A stretch of 64,000 nt of DNA from an uncultured Acetatifactor sp. Lineage in GTDB: Bacteria; Bacillota; Clostridia; Lachnospirales; Lachnospiraceae. The notes beneath the pieces were generated by a model. It did not search any database, had not been told where the DNA came from, and saw nothing but the letters and a program-made list of their open reading frames with translations. Each line of letters begins with the position of its first letter. The stretch's first letter is position 1. Shown piece by piece: positions 26,949-36,210 of this stretch. Where the stretch lies: the NCBI GenBank assembly GCA_910586215.1, contig CAJUGH010000015.1, positions 1 to 64,000 of the forward strand, read 5' to 3'. A program made the translations under genes and the position numbers.

Positions 26949-27656
26949 ATGTCATATTGTGTTAATTGTGGGGTGGAACTGGATGCTTCTGCCAGGAAAT
27001 GTGCCCTGTGCAATACCCCGGTACTGAATCCCAATGTGCTGGAGCAGATCGCACAGGCGGCAACACCTTTTCCGGAGGAAAAGGGCCAGGTGGAGGCGGT
27101 GAAGCGTAAGGATCTGGGACTACTGCTGTCCCTTGTGGTGCTGGCTACTGCTGTGACCTGTGGGCTGCTGAATTTCCTGACCTTCCGGAAGGAGATGTGG
27201 TCCCTGGCAGTGATCGGGGCCTGTGTGGTGTTGTGGGTGATCCTGATCCCGGTGGTGATCAATGTGAAGCAGCCAGTGTATGTGTCCCTGCTGCTGGACG
27301 GCGGGGCGGTGGGAATCTATCTCTACATGCTCACATTTCTCACGGGAAGTGCAGGATGGTTCTGGGGGCTGGGCCTGTTCATTGTGCTGCTTGTGACAGG
27401 GCTGCTGGAAGTGTTTACCTTCTGCGTGCGCAAGCTTCCCAGGTCATTCCTGACAATGTCCCTGTACGTGTTCACAGGGGCAGGGCTGCTGTGCGTAGGG
27501 CTGGACTTGCTGATCAAACATTACCTGGGAGGTGTCCTGCGCCTGGGCTGGTCTGCTGTGGTGCTGACTGTGTGCGGGATCCTGGACGTGGCCATTATCA
27601 CCATGCTGTCCCGCAGACGGCTGCGGAATGCCGTGCGCAGGCGGCTGCATTTCTGA
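26949..27656 (+). CDS. Zinc-ribbon membrane protein (DUF6320-like)
   Basis: A 235-residue protein. An N-terminal zinc ribbon with CVNCG and CALC pairs (residues 4-22) is followed by a linker and six predicted membrane helices (LLLSLVVLATAVTCGLLNFL is the first) and a basic C-terminal tail. AAAGGAGTGGCGGT precedes the ATG. It sits between an acyltransferase and an esterase gene, with 67 and 13 bases to its neighbours. Probably a membrane anchor or partner of these enzymes; no transporter signature is visible. Confidence 0.7.
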   Translation: MSYCVNCGVELDASARKCALCNTPVLNPNVLEQIAQAATPFPEEKGQVEAVKRKDLGLLLSLVVLATAVTCGLLNFLTFRKEMWSLAVIGACVVLWVILIPVVINVKQPVYVSLLLDGGAVGIYLYMLTFLTGSAGWFWGLGLFIVLLVTGLLEVFTFCVRKLPRSFLTMSLYVFTGAGLLCVGLDLLIKHYLGGVLRLGWSAVVLTVCGILDVAIITMLSRRRLRNAVRRRLHF

Positions 27657-27669
27657 AGGAGGGGCAGAT

Positions 27670-28662
27670 ATGGGGAAGGATCTGGACATGGAGATAGATA
27701 AGATCCGGATACAGAAAAGGACAGGAAAGGATATGGATAAAGGGAAAGAAAAGGGAAAAGAGAAGGAAAAAGAGAAGGAGAAGACTAACAGGAACCTGAT
27801 GGGGCTGATCAGAAGGGTCCACGGACTGGTAGAAAGTCCGGATATCGAGAAGCAGAGACATTCCCAGGACCAGATCGGGGCTATCCTGGGCAATACCAGG
27901 GATATCTGCTACCGGGAAGTGGATGTGGAAGGGATGTATGGGGAATGGGTGGGAGTGAACCGTGCCCACATGAAGAAATATGTGATTCTGCATTGTCATG
28001 GGGGAGGCTATTCCACCGGCAGCAGCCTGTATGCCAGGACACTGACCTCCAAACTGGCGGCTACCACTTCCATGGATGTCTTCTGTTTTGACTACCGGCT
28101 GGCACCGGAACATCCTTATCCGGCGGCCCTGGAGGATGCCATGAAGGCGTGGAACTATCTGATGCTTCTGGGATATGGGGCCAGGGATGTGATCCTTACG
28201 GGGGATTCTGCCGGGGGGAACCTGGTCCTGGCCCTGACCTTGAAGCTGCAGGAGCAGGGACGTATCCTGCCCAGGGGCCTGGTGCTGATGTCTCCTTGGA
28301 CAGATCTGACCAGTTCCGGGGAGTCCTTCCTGGAGAAAGCCCAGTTAGACCCTGTCCTCAGCAGGGAATATATTGACAGGATGACCCAGGCCTATGCTGC
28401 CGGACAGAACCTGACAGATCCTTTTATCTCCCCGCTGTATGGGAATTTCAGGGGGTTCCCCCCTACGTACATCCAGGTGGGGGAGAATGAGATCCTCCTC
28501 AGTGATGCCCTGCGTCTCCACCAGGTGTTCGTGGAAGAGAATGTGTCTGTACGGCTGGATGTCTATCCAGGCATGTGGCACGTGTTCCAGATGTCACCTG
28601 TAAAGGCAGCCAGGGAGGCCATGGACCGGAATGCAGAATTCATTTATGATATCTGCCGGTAG
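27670..28662 (+). CDS. HSL-type alpha/beta hydrolase (esterase/lipase family IV)
   Basis: A 330-residue hydrolase. The oxyanion motif HCHGGGYSTGS is at about residue 108, the nucleophile Ser in GDSAGGN at about 177, the acid Asp in LLSDALRL at about 277 and the catalytic His in WHVF at about 303. GAAGGAGG before 27670 fixes the start. Residues 15-40 are a Lys/Glu/Gly low-complexity run (KGKEKGKEKEKEKEK) encoded by a purine-only stretch at 27727-27785, absent from related esterases and probably expanded by slippage. Third gene of the acyltransferase cluster; with the first gene it could make and break the same ester. Confidence 0.85.
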   Translation: MGKDLDMEIDKIRIQKRTGKDMDKGKEKGKEKEKEKEKTNRNLMGLIRRVHGLVESPDIEKQRHSQDQIGAILGNTRDICYREVDVEGMYGEWVGVNRAHMKKYVILHCHGGGYSTGSSLYARTLTSKLAATTSMDVFCFDYRLAPEHPYPAALEDAMKAWNYLMLLGYGARDVILTGDSAGGNLVLALTLKLQEQGRILPRGLVLMSPWTDLTSSGESFLEKAQLDPVLSREYIDRMTQAYAAGQNLTDPFISPLYGNFRGFPPTYIQVGENEILLSDALRLHQVFVEENVSVRLDVYPGMWHVFQMSPVKAAREAMDRNAEFIYDICR

Positions 28663-28789
28663 AGTGTGTCAGTGGATTGGGACTGGAAGGAAACTACCAG
28701 AAAAATAAAGGAATCTGTCTTCTGGTGCAGAATATTATGTTTAGGAGAACGGCTTTTGCGTGTGCCAGGATACGCAAGGGGGTATTAGC

Positions 28790-29794
28790 ATGACAATCAG
28801 AGAAAGCTTGGAAGCATGGGAGAGAGATTATTTAAGCCCTTATGCAGCGCGGAGTGTGAATTCAAAGGGCCGGATGAAGCCGGAGGAACAGTGTGACATC
28901 CGGCCTGTTTTCCAGCGGGACCGGGACAGGATCATACATTGCAGGGCATTCCGCAGGCTTAAGGACAAGACCCAGGTGTTCCTCACGCCGGAAGGGGACC
29001 AGTACAGGACCCGGCTGACACACACCCTGGAGGTGTCCCAGAATGCCCGGACCATTGCCAAGGCGCTGAAGCTGAATGAAGAACTGGTGGAGGCCATCGC
29101 CCTTGGCCATGACCTGGGGCATACGCCTTTTGGCCATGCAGGGGAGCGGGCCTTGAACCGGATATGTCCCCTGGGCTTTGTACACAGCGAACAGAGTGTT
29201 CGCACAGTAGACCGGCTGGAGAAGCATGGGGCCGGGCTGAACTTGACTTTTGAAGTGCGGGACGGCATACGCAATCACCAGACCATCGGAAAGCCCCATA
29301 CCCTGGAGGGGAAAGTGGTACGGCTGTCAGACAAGATCGCCTATATCCATCACGACATGGACGATGCGGTGCGGGGTGGGATCCTGCAGGAGTCAGATGT
29401 GCCAAAGGAGATCCAGGAGGTCATCGGCAGTACCACCGGGGAGCGCCTGGACCATTTTATCCATGATATTGTCACAGCCAGCATGGGTAAGAATGATATC
29501 TGCATGTCAGGGCCGGTGGAGACCGCCATGAAGAAGATGCGGAAGTTTATGTTTGACCATGTGTACGAGAATCCCCAGGCCAAAAGTGAGGAGAGCAAGG
29601 CCGAGATGCTGATGGAGACATTGTACACTTACTATATGAAACATGTGGACAGCCTGCCGGAGGAATATATCAATCTGTTGTCCGAGGGGGAGCAGAAGGA
29701 GCGGGTGGTCTGCGATTATGTGGGGGCCATGTCGGACCGGTATGCCATCTCTGTCTATGAGGAAATTTTTATCCCCAAATCATGGACCATATAA
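28790..29794 (+). CDS. dgt: dGTP triphosphohydrolase (HD superfamily)
   Basis: A 334-residue HD-domain dNTP triphosphohydrolase of the short clade, which removes triphosphate from dGTP and related nucleotides and tunes the dNTP pool. Metal ligands: RLTHTLEVSQ (about 75), GHDLGHTPFGHAGE (about 105, the HD pair) and LSDKIAYIHHDMDDA (about 180). The ATG at 28790 follows AAGGGGG at 28776-28782. It heads the dgt-dnaG-rpoD operon usual in Clostridia; a small hairpin (TTGCGT/ACGCAA, 28757-28779) lies just before the ribosome binding site. Confidence 0.92.
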   Translation: MTIRESLEAWERDYLSPYAARSVNSKGRMKPEEQCDIRPVFQRDRDRIIHCRAFRRLKDKTQVFLTPEGDQYRTRLTHTLEVSQNARTIAKALKLNEELVEAIALGHDLGHTPFGHAGERALNRICPLGFVHSEQSVRTVDRLEKHGAGLNLTFEVRDGIRNHQTIGKPHTLEGKVVRLSDKIAYIHHDMDDAVRGGILQESDVPKEIQEVIGSTTGERLDHFIHDIVTASMGKNDICMSGPVETAMKKMRKFMFDHVYENPQAKSEESKAEMLMETLYTYYMKHVDSLPEEYINLLSEGEQKERVVCDYVGAMSDRYAISVYEEIFIPKSWTI

Positions 29795-29811
29795 AGAAAT
29801 GAGAGGTATAC

Positions 29812-31581
29812 ATGTACTATCCGGAAGAATTAGTGGAAGAAGTGAGATCTAAGAACGACATTGTGGAAGTGGTGTCGGGGTATGTGAAGCTTCAGAGGAA
29901 GGGCAATAACCACTGGGGCTGCTGTCCTTTTCACAATGAGAAGACCCCGTCCTTCTCCGTGAACGGGCCAAAACAGATGTATCACTGTTTCGGCTGTGGT
30001 GTCAGCGGCAATGTCTATACCTTTGTGATGAAATATGAGAATTATTCCTTTCCGGAGGCAGTGCGCTTCCTGGCTGGCCGGGCGGGGGTGCAGCTTCCGG
30101 AACTGGAATATACCGATGAGATGCGCAGGAAGGAAAGCAAACGGGCCAGGCTTCTGGAAGTGAACAAGGCGGCTGCTAAATTTTTCTACTACCAGCTTCG
30201 CACTCCCAGAGGAACCCTTGGGTACCAGTACCTGCAGAAGCGTCAGCTTTCCGATGAGACCATGCATAAGTTTGGCCTGGGCTATGCCGGGAAAAATGGG
30301 GAGGACCTGGTGAGATACCTGCGGGAGAAGGGCTTTGAGGATGAACTGATCAAAGAGTCCGGGCTGGCCAGCTTCTCCGAGAAGCGGGGACTGGTGAGTC
30401 CGTTCTGGAACCGGGTCATGTTCCCCATCCAGGACGGCAATCACCGTGTCATCGGATTCGGCGGCAGGGTCATGGGGGACGGGGAACCCAAGTACTTGAA
30501 TTCCCCGGAGACTCCCATCTTCGATAAGCGAAGGAACCTGTATGGATTGAACTTTGCCAGGACAGCCAGGAGCGGGAACATCATTCTCTGTGAGGGTTAC
30601 ATGGATGTGATCGCCATGCACCAGGCCGGCTTCCACCAGGCAGTGGCATCCCTGGGTACGGCCTTTACCCTGGAACAGGCCGGGCTGCTGCGGCGGTATA
30701 CGGAGAATGTGCTGCTGGCCTATGACAGTGACGGGGCCGGGGTGAAGGCAGCACTCAGGGGTATCGGTATCCTGCGGGAGGCCGGGCTTACAGGCAGGGT
30801 CATCAACATGAAGCCTTACAAGGATCCGGATGAATTTATGAAGGCCTGCGGCAGGGAGGCCTTCCAGGAGAGGATTGACCAGGCAGAGAACAGTTTCTTC
30901 TTCGAGATCCGCATACTGGAGGGCCAGTATGATATGAGGGACCCGGAACAGAAGACACGTTTCCACCGGGAGATTGCCAGGAAACTCTGCGACTTCACGG
31001 AGGATGTGGAGCGGGAGAACTATCTGCAGGCAGTGGCAGACAAATACTTCATCGGTGCGGAGAACCTGCGCAGGCTGGTGGTCTCCTACGCATCCAGGAC
31101 GGGACTGGCAAGGCCTGTGGAGCGGCCAAAGCCCGGGACCCGGCAGAAGAATTCCCCACAGGAGAGTGCCAGAAGATCCCAGAGGCTGCTTGTCACCTGG
31201 ATTACGGACGAGCCTGCCATCTATGGGAAGATCCGGCAATATATCTCCCCGGAGGATTTCACGGAGGAGATGTACCGGAAGGTAGCCGGCAGGCTCTTCG
31301 AACAGTTGGAGCAGGGGCAGTTTCGTCCGGCAGACATTATCAGTATGTTCGAGGATGAGGAGGAACAGAAACAGGCGGCAGAGATCTTCAACACCAGCCT
31401 GCCAAAGCTGCAGACCGGGCAGGAGAGGGAGAAGGCCCTGCACGATATCCTGATGGCTGTGAAGAAGAACCGGTATGAATATGATACCGCAAATATGGGA
31501 ACGGATATGGGTGCATTGAACCGTGTAATAGAAGGCAAGAGGGCGTTGGAGGAACTGGCGAAAACGCATATTTCCCTGTAG
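29812..31581 (+). CDS. dnaG: DNA primase
   Basis: A 589-residue primase that lays RNA primers at the replication fork. The CHC2 zinc ribbon uses C38, H41, C59 and C62 (CPFHNE ... CFGCG). The catalytic core follows at about 130-250, the Toprim motifs are ILCEGYMDVIAMHQAG (about 260) and LLAYDSDGAG (about 301), and the C-terminal about 150 residues are the DnaB helicase-binding domain. It begins 17 bases after dgt and is followed 58 bases later by rpoD. A 751-codon antisense frame across dnaG and rpoD is only a codon-bias artefact. Confidence 0.96.
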   Translation: MYYPEELVEEVRSKNDIVEVVSGYVKLQRKGNNHWGCCPFHNEKTPSFSVNGPKQMYHCFGCGVSGNVYTFVMKYENYSFPEAVRFLAGRAGVQLPELEYTDEMRRKESKRARLLEVNKAAAKFFYYQLRTPRGTLGYQYLQKRQLSDETMHKFGLGYAGKNGEDLVRYLREKGFEDELIKESGLASFSEKRGLVSPFWNRVMFPIQDGNHRVIGFGGRVMGDGEPKYLNSPETPIFDKRRNLYGLNFARTARSGNIILCEGYMDVIAMHQAGFHQAVASLGTAFTLEQAGLLRRYTENVLLAYDSDGAGVKAALRGIGILREAGLTGRVINMKPYKDPDEFMKACGREAFQERIDQAENSFFFEIRILEGQYDMRDPEQKTRFHREIARKLCDFTEDVERENYLQAVADKYFIGAENLRRLVVSYASRTGLARPVERPKPGTRQKNSPQESARRSQRLLVTWITDEPAIYGKIRQYISPEDFTEEMYRKVAGRLFEQLEQGQFRPADIISMFEDEEEQKQAAEIFNTSLPKLQTGQEREKALHDILMAVKKNRYEYDTANMGTDMGALNRVIEGKRALEELAKTHISL

Positions 31582-31639
31582 TCCGGGGTAAACTGAAAAG
31601 ACAGGGAAGCATTCCCTAAGGAAGGATGGAAATACTACA

Positions 31640-32749
31640 ATGGATGAAAACACACAGGCAAAATTTGACGAGAAAATCAAAGAACTGCTAAATATGGCCA
31701 AAAAGAAGAAGAACATGCTGGAATACCAGGAGATCAGCGAGTTCTTCGCGGACTTGCCTCTGGAGGAGGAACAGTTTGAGAAGATCCTGGAGGTTCTGGA
31801 CCAGAATAATGTGGATGTATTGCGGATCACGGAAGATGATGTAGACGATGAAGAGATCATCCTCACGGAAGAGGATGAAGTGGATGTGGAGAACCTGGAT
31901 CTGTCCATTCCTGACAACATCAGCATTGAGGACCCTGTGCGCATGTATCTGAAAGAGATCGGCAAGGTGCCCCTGCTCTCCGCTGAGGAGGAGATCGACC
32001 TGGCCAAGCGGCTGGAACTGGGAGATGAAGAGGCCAAAAAGCGTCTGGCAGAGGCGAACCTGCGTCTGGTGGTCAGCATTGCCAAGCGCTATGTGGGCCG
32101 CGGAATGCTGTTCCTGGATCTGATTCAGGAGGGGAACCTGGGGCTGATCAAGGCTGTGGAGAAATTTGACTACCGCAAGGGCTTCAAATTCTCTACCTAT
32201 GCCACCTGGTGGATCCGTCAGGCCATCACCAGGGCCATTGCGGACCAGGCCAGGACCATCCGGATCCCGGTCCATATGGTGGAGACCATCAATAAGCTGA
32301 TCCGCGTCAGCCGCCAGCTTCTCCAGGAACTGGGCAGGGAGCCATCCCCGGAGGAGATTGCAGAGGAGATGAACATGCCTGTGGACAGGGTGCGTGAGAT
32401 CTTGAAGATCAGCCAGGAGCCGGTGTCCCTGGAGACTCCTATCGGGGAGGAGGAGGACAGTCACCTGGGGGATTTCCTTCCGGATGACAATGTGCCGGTT
32501 CCGGCTGATGCAGCGGCATTCACCCTGCTGAAAGAGCAGCTGGTGGAGGTACTCAGCACTTTGACGGAGAGGGAGCAGAAGGTACTCCGCCTGCGGTTTG
32601 GCCTGGATGATGGCAGGGCGCGCACATTGGAAGAAGTGGGCAAGGAGTTCAATGTGACCAGGGAACGCATCCGTCAGATTGAAGCCAAGGCCCTGCGCAA
32701 GCTCCGGCATCCCAGCCGCAGCAGGAAGCTGAAGGATTATCTGGACTGA
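31640..32749 (+). CDS. rpoD: Housekeeping RNA polymerase sigma factor (sigma 70/sigma A)
   Basis: A 369-residue primary sigma factor. An acidic region 1.1-like N-terminus precedes region 1.2 (EDPVRMYLKEIGKVPLLS, about 95), region 2 (KFSTYATWWIRQAITRAIAD, about 185, core and -10 recognition), region 3 and region 4.2 (VGKEFNVTRERIRQIEAKAL, about 332, -35 recognition). Length and order are those of Firmicute SigA. It recognises the TTGACA/TATAAT promoters noted elsewhere in this window. AGGAAGG at 31618-31624 is its ribosome binding site. Confidence 0.97.
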   Translation: MDENTQAKFDEKIKELLNMAKKKKNMLEYQEISEFFADLPLEEEQFEKILEVLDQNNVDVLRITEDDVDDEEIILTEEDEVDVENLDLSIPDNISIEDPVRMYLKEIGKVPLLSAEEEIDLAKRLELGDEEAKKRLAEANLRLVVSIAKRYVGRGMLFLDLIQEGNLGLIKAVEKFDYRKGFKFSTYATWWIRQAITRAIADQARTIRIPVHMVETINKLIRVSRQLLQELGREPSPEEIAEEMNMPVDRVREILKISQEPVSLETPIGEEEDSHLGDFLPDDNVPVPADAAAFTLLKEQLVEVLSTLTEREQKVLRLRFGLDDGRARTLEEVGKEFNVTRERIRQIEAKALRKLRHPSRSRKLKDYLD

Positions 32750-32895
32750 CGGGAAGATATGGGATGGAATGTGTGGGGGAACGGAATATAGGGAAAAGGG
32801 AATCCGGACAGGAAGATACCTGCAAATGGGATAGAAGGAATCGGGATAACAAGATCCGGCACAACGGGAATTACCAGAATCACAGGACAGAAAAG

Positions 32896-33663
32896 GTGAT
32901 TCTGTCTAAGAGGCTGCAGATGCTGGCTGACATGGTGACACCGGACAGCAGGGTGGCAGATGTGGGCTGTGACCACGGTTTTCTCTCCATCTACCTGGTA
33001 CAGGCGAAGATTGCTTCCAGGGTCATTGCCATGGATGTGAGGGAGGGACCTTTACAGGCGGCCAGGGAACATGTGAAGGCTTATGGATTGGACACGTACA
33101 TAGAGACCAGGCTGTCGGACGGAATGGGATCCTGCCAGGAGGGGGAAGTGGACACCATGGTCTGTGCCGGTATGGGAGGACGTCTCATGGAGCGTATTCT
33201 CAGACAGGACATGGAACAGATGCGCAGGCTGGGGGAACTGGTACTACAGCCCCAGTCAGAACTGGAGGAATTCCGCATTTTCCTGCGGGAGGCAGGGTTT
33301 GTCACAGACAGGGAAGACATGGTGGAAGAGGGTGGGAAATACTACCCGGCCATGCGGGTATCCTGGGGTGGGGAAGGGCAGACTGACGGGGAAACCGGTC
33401 AGAAGCTGCCAGATCCTGGCGTCAGCTGCGCAGCTGCCAGAAAAGAGATGCCCATACCCAGGGTACTCTGTGACAGATTCGGAGAAGGACTGCTACGGGA
33501 TAGGCATCCGGTGTTGGAACAGTACTTAGAGTGGCAAAAGGCTACTCTTCTGGAACTGCAGGGGAGGCTTTCCAGGGAGGATTCCTGGAAGGCGAAGATG
33601 CGCCTGGAGGAGATCTTGAAAGAGCGTCAGGTGGTGGAGCAGGCACTGGAGTATTATACATAG
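32896..33663 (+). CDS. trmK: tRNA (adenine-22-N1)-methyltransferase
   Basis: A class I SAM methyltransferase that makes m1A22 in tRNA. VADVGCDHGFLSIYLVQ is the SAM-binding motif I, MVCAGMGGRLMERIL motif IV with the family's typical GMGG, and LQPQSELEEFRIFLRE the later conserved block. Homologues start near LSKRLQMLADMV, so I place the start at GTG 32896; an ATG at 32764 would add 44 polar residues encoded by purine-rich spacer-like DNA and cannot be excluded. About 55 residues around SWGGEGQ to KEMPIPRV form an extra loop. It lies in the usual place after rpoD and before the nucleoside kinase. Confidence 0.88.
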   Translation: MILSKRLQMLADMVTPDSRVADVGCDHGFLSIYLVQAKIASRVIAMDVREGPLQAAREHVKAYGLDTYIETRLSDGMGSCQEGEVDTMVCAGMGGRLMERILRQDMEQMRRLGELVLQPQSELEEFRIFLREAGFVTDREDMVEEGGKYYPAMRVSWGGEGQTDGETGQKLPDPGVSCAAARKEMPIPRVLCDRFGEGLLRDRHPVLEQYLEWQKATLLELQGRLSREDSWKAKMRLEEILKERQVVEQALEYYT

Positions 33664-33677
33664 AAAGGACAGATAAT

Positions 33678-35333
33678 ATGGTGAAGGTGACAATACAGGG
33701 TCAAGTGCGGGAATATCCCCAGGGGACCACATATGAGACCATAGCAGCAGACTGCCAGGAGGCGTATGACAGTATGATTGCCGTGGCTGTGGCAAACGGC
33801 AAAATCAGGGAATTGTTCAAGAAAGTGACAAAGGACTGTACCCTGGATTTCTTTACACTGCGGGATGATGTAGGGCATAAGACTTACTCCAGGACAGCCA
33901 TAATGCTGCTCTTAAAGGGGATCCATGACCTGTACGGTGCCGGGGCAGCCCAGGACTGCCGGGTGGAATGTGCCATCGGCCATGGCATTTACATCAATCC
34001 CATGGGCAGCGTGGAAGCCTCTCAGGAGAGTGCCGGGAAGATCAAGGCCAGGATGCAGGAACTGGTGGAGGAGAAGGCTGTCTTTCTGAAGCGGTCTTAT
34101 CCCTTGGAAGAGGCCATGGAACTCTTTGGTGCCCAGGGCATGACGGACAAGGAGAAGCTGTTTCGTTACCGCATGAGTTCGGCGGTGAACATATACGAGA
34201 TACAGGGATTTTATGATTACTATTATGGGTATATGCTCCCCCATGCAGGGTATGTGAGATGGTTTGACGTGATTCCTTACGAGGAGGGATTCATGCTGCT
34301 TCTGCCCACCAGGAAGAATCCCGGCATGGTGAATTCCTTCGTGGAGAGAAGGAAACTGTTTGAGACCCTGGAAAGCTCCGGGGAGTGGGGAAGAAAGGCC
34401 GCCATAGAAACCGTGGGAGATCTGAATGACCAGATCTGCAAGGGTTCCATGAGTGAACTGATCCTGGTACAGGAAGCCCAGCAGGAGCGGAAGATCGGGG
34501 AGATTGCCAAGGAGATTGTAGGCCGGGGGAATGTGAAGTTCGTGATGATTGCAGGGCCTTCCTCCTCAGGGAAGACCAGCTTTTCCCACAGGCTGTCCAT
34601 CCAGCTGCGCACCCTGGGCAAGGTACCCCATCCCATTGCCCTGGATGACTATTTTGTGGACCGGGAACTTACCCCCAGGGATGAGAAGGGGGATTACAAT
34701 TTTGAATGCCTGGAAGCCATTGATGTGAAGAAATTCAATGAGGACATGACAAGGCTCCTGGCGGGAGAGCGTGTGGAACTGCCCAGCTTCAACTTCAAGA
34801 CAGGAAAGAGGGAATACCGGGGCAATTACAGGCAGCTTGGACCAGAGGATATCCTGGTCATTGAGGGGATCCACGGGCTGAATGAGAAGATGTCCTATGC
34901 CCTTCCCAATGAGAGCAAGTTCAAGATCTATATCAGTGCCCTTACGGCCCTGAATATCGACAGGCATAACCGGATCCCTACTACAGATGGCAGGCTGCTG
35001 CGCCGGATGGTGCGGGATGCCAGGACCCGCGGATCCAGCGCCCAGCGGACGATCCAGATGTGGCCCTCTGTCCGCAGGGGGGAGGAGGAGAATATCTTCC
35101 CCTTCCAGGAGGAGGCAGATGCTATGTTTAATTCTGCGCTGATCTATGAACTGGCAGTGCTGAAGCCTTTTGCAGAGCCATTGCTGTTCCAGATTCCCAA
35201 GGAGTCGCCGGAGTACCATGAGGCCAAGCGGCTGCTGAAGTTCCTGAACTACTTCCTGAGCGTGCCCAGTGAGAGCCTGCCCAACAATTCCATCTGTAGG
35301 GAGTTCGTGGGGGGAAGCTGCTTCAATGTATAA
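33678..35333 (+). CDS. Nucleoside (uridine) kinase with TGS/ThrRS-like N-terminus
   Basis: A 551-residue fusion: an N-terminal TGS-like domain (MVKVTIQGQVREYPQGTTYE) and a threonyl-tRNA synthetase second-domain-like part (HGIYINPMGS ... LFRYRMSS), then a uridine kinase-type P-loop domain with MIAGPSSSGKTSFSHRLS at about residue 289 and ALDDYFVDRE about 40 residues later. This architecture is common in Clostridia next to rpoD. It should phosphorylate a nucleoside at the 5' hydroxyl. AAAGGAC precedes ATG 33678, 14 bases after trmK. Terminator at 35394. Confidence 0.88.
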   Translation: MVKVTIQGQVREYPQGTTYETIAADCQEAYDSMIAVAVANGKIRELFKKVTKDCTLDFFTLRDDVGHKTYSRTAIMLLLKGIHDLYGAGAAQDCRVECAIGHGIYINPMGSVEASQESAGKIKARMQELVEEKAVFLKRSYPLEEAMELFGAQGMTDKEKLFRYRMSSAVNIYEIQGFYDYYYGYMLPHAGYVRWFDVIPYEEGFMLLLPTRKNPGMVNSFVERRKLFETLESSGEWGRKAAIETVGDLNDQICKGSMSELILVQEAQQERKIGEIAKEIVGRGNVKFVMIAGPSSSGKTSFSHRLSIQLRTLGKVPHPIALDDYFVDRELTPRDEKGDYNFECLEAIDVKKFNEDMTRLLAGERVELPSFNFKTGKREYRGNYRQLGPEDILVIEGIHGLNEKMSYALPNESKFKIYISALTALNIDRHNRIPTTDGRLLRRMVRDARTRGSSAQRTIQMWPSVRRGEEENIFPFQEEADAMFNSALIYELAVLKPFAEPLLFQIPKESPEYHEAKRLLKFLNYFLSVPSESLPNNSICREFVGGSCFNV

Positions 35334-35393
35334 TGTGGGAAAGGTGAAAAGAAAATCTAAGCTGGCCCTGACAAGTGATAGGGTGAGATTGAG

Positions 35394-35423
35394 GGGGAGG
35401 GTGCTGTGTGGCCCTCCCCTTTT
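35394..35423 (+). terminator. Rho-independent terminator
   Basis: GGGGAGGG (35394-35401) pairs with CCCTCCCC (35412-35419), followed by TTTT. It ends the dgt-to-kinase operon. Confidence 0.85.
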
Positions 35424-35465
35424 GACGGAAATGCGTGTTCAGACACATTCTATGGGAGGATGGAT

Positions 35466-36164
35466 ATGCGGATTGTGCTGTGTGACGATGAGGCTGGATA
35501 CAGGAACCTGCTTCATGAGAAGATACAGGCAGACAGTTTTGCCCATGACTATGATGCAGAAGTGAAGGAATGCAGCAGCGGTGGGGAACTGTTGGCATAT
35601 CTGGACAGGGGATTTTCCGCTGATGTGTTCTTCCTGGATATCCAGATGGAGCGGGGAGGGGATGACGGGATCTGGCTGGGCAGGGAACTGCGCAGGAGAG
35701 GGGAGCAGGGGCTGATCGTCTATGTGACGGCCTATATGGATCATGTGCTCACGGGATATGAGGTAGGGGCTTTCCGATACCTGCCCAAGGACCGGCTGGA
35801 CCAGATGCTGCCAAAGGTGCTGGAAGACATCCGGGAGGAACTGGCAGACAGTGAGTATGTATTCCACAGGGGTGGTGAGACAGTGTGTGTGGACAAGCAC
35901 AGGATTCTGTATCTGGAGAGCAGGATCAGACAACTGCATCTGGTAACGGCAGAGGAGTCTTATGACTATTATGGCTCCCTGGAGCAGGCAGGAGAAGCCT
36001 TGGGCAGGCAGTTCCTGCGGTGCCACAGAAGTTTCCTGGTAAACACGGAACGGATTGAAAAGTATGCCTCCGGCCAGATCGTGCTCCAGGGCAATATCCC
36101 TATTCCCATCAGTCGTTCCTATGCCAGGGCCGTGAAGCAGCGGATGCTGCTGGAGATGAGATAA
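35466..36164 (+). CDS. LytTR family response regulator
   Basis: A 232-residue two-component regulator. The receiver domain has the acidic pair in VLCDDEAGY (residues 4-12), the phospho-acceptor Asp in FFLDIQME (about 57) and the K/R-type end FRYLPKDRL (about 105). The C-terminal LytTR DNA-binding domain ends QFLRCHRSFLVNTERIEKY, typical of AgrA-type regulators. GGGAGG at 35454-35459 fits ATG 35466. Partner kinase follows; regulated targets are probably the two ABC genes downstream. Confidence 0.9.
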   Translation: MRIVLCDDEAGYRNLLHEKIQADSFAHDYDAEVKECSSGGELLAYLDRGFSADVFFLDIQMERGGDDGIWLGRELRRRGEQGLIVYVTAYMDHVLTGYEVGAFRYLPKDRLDQMLPKVLEDIREELADSEYVFHRGGETVCVDKHRILYLESRIRQLHLVTAEESYDYYGSLEQAGEALGRQFLRCHRSFLVNTERIEKYASGQIVLQGNIPIPISRSYARAVKQRMLLEMR

Positions 36165-36210
36165 ATCGGATGAGGCAAGTAGGAAAAGCGGCAGGAAAGG
36201 CGCAGATGCG

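Noticed and set aside
25733..27262. 509-codon antisense frame opposite the acyltransferase genes
   Set aside because: The + strand shows a complete HHxxxDG protein and a zinc-ribbon protein with proper ribosome binding sites; the antisense product has no family features.
29830..32085. 751-codon antisense reading frame opposite dnaG and rpoD
   Set aside because: Both sense genes are certain. Avoidance of TTA, CTA and TCA codons in this genome leaves antisense frames free of stops.
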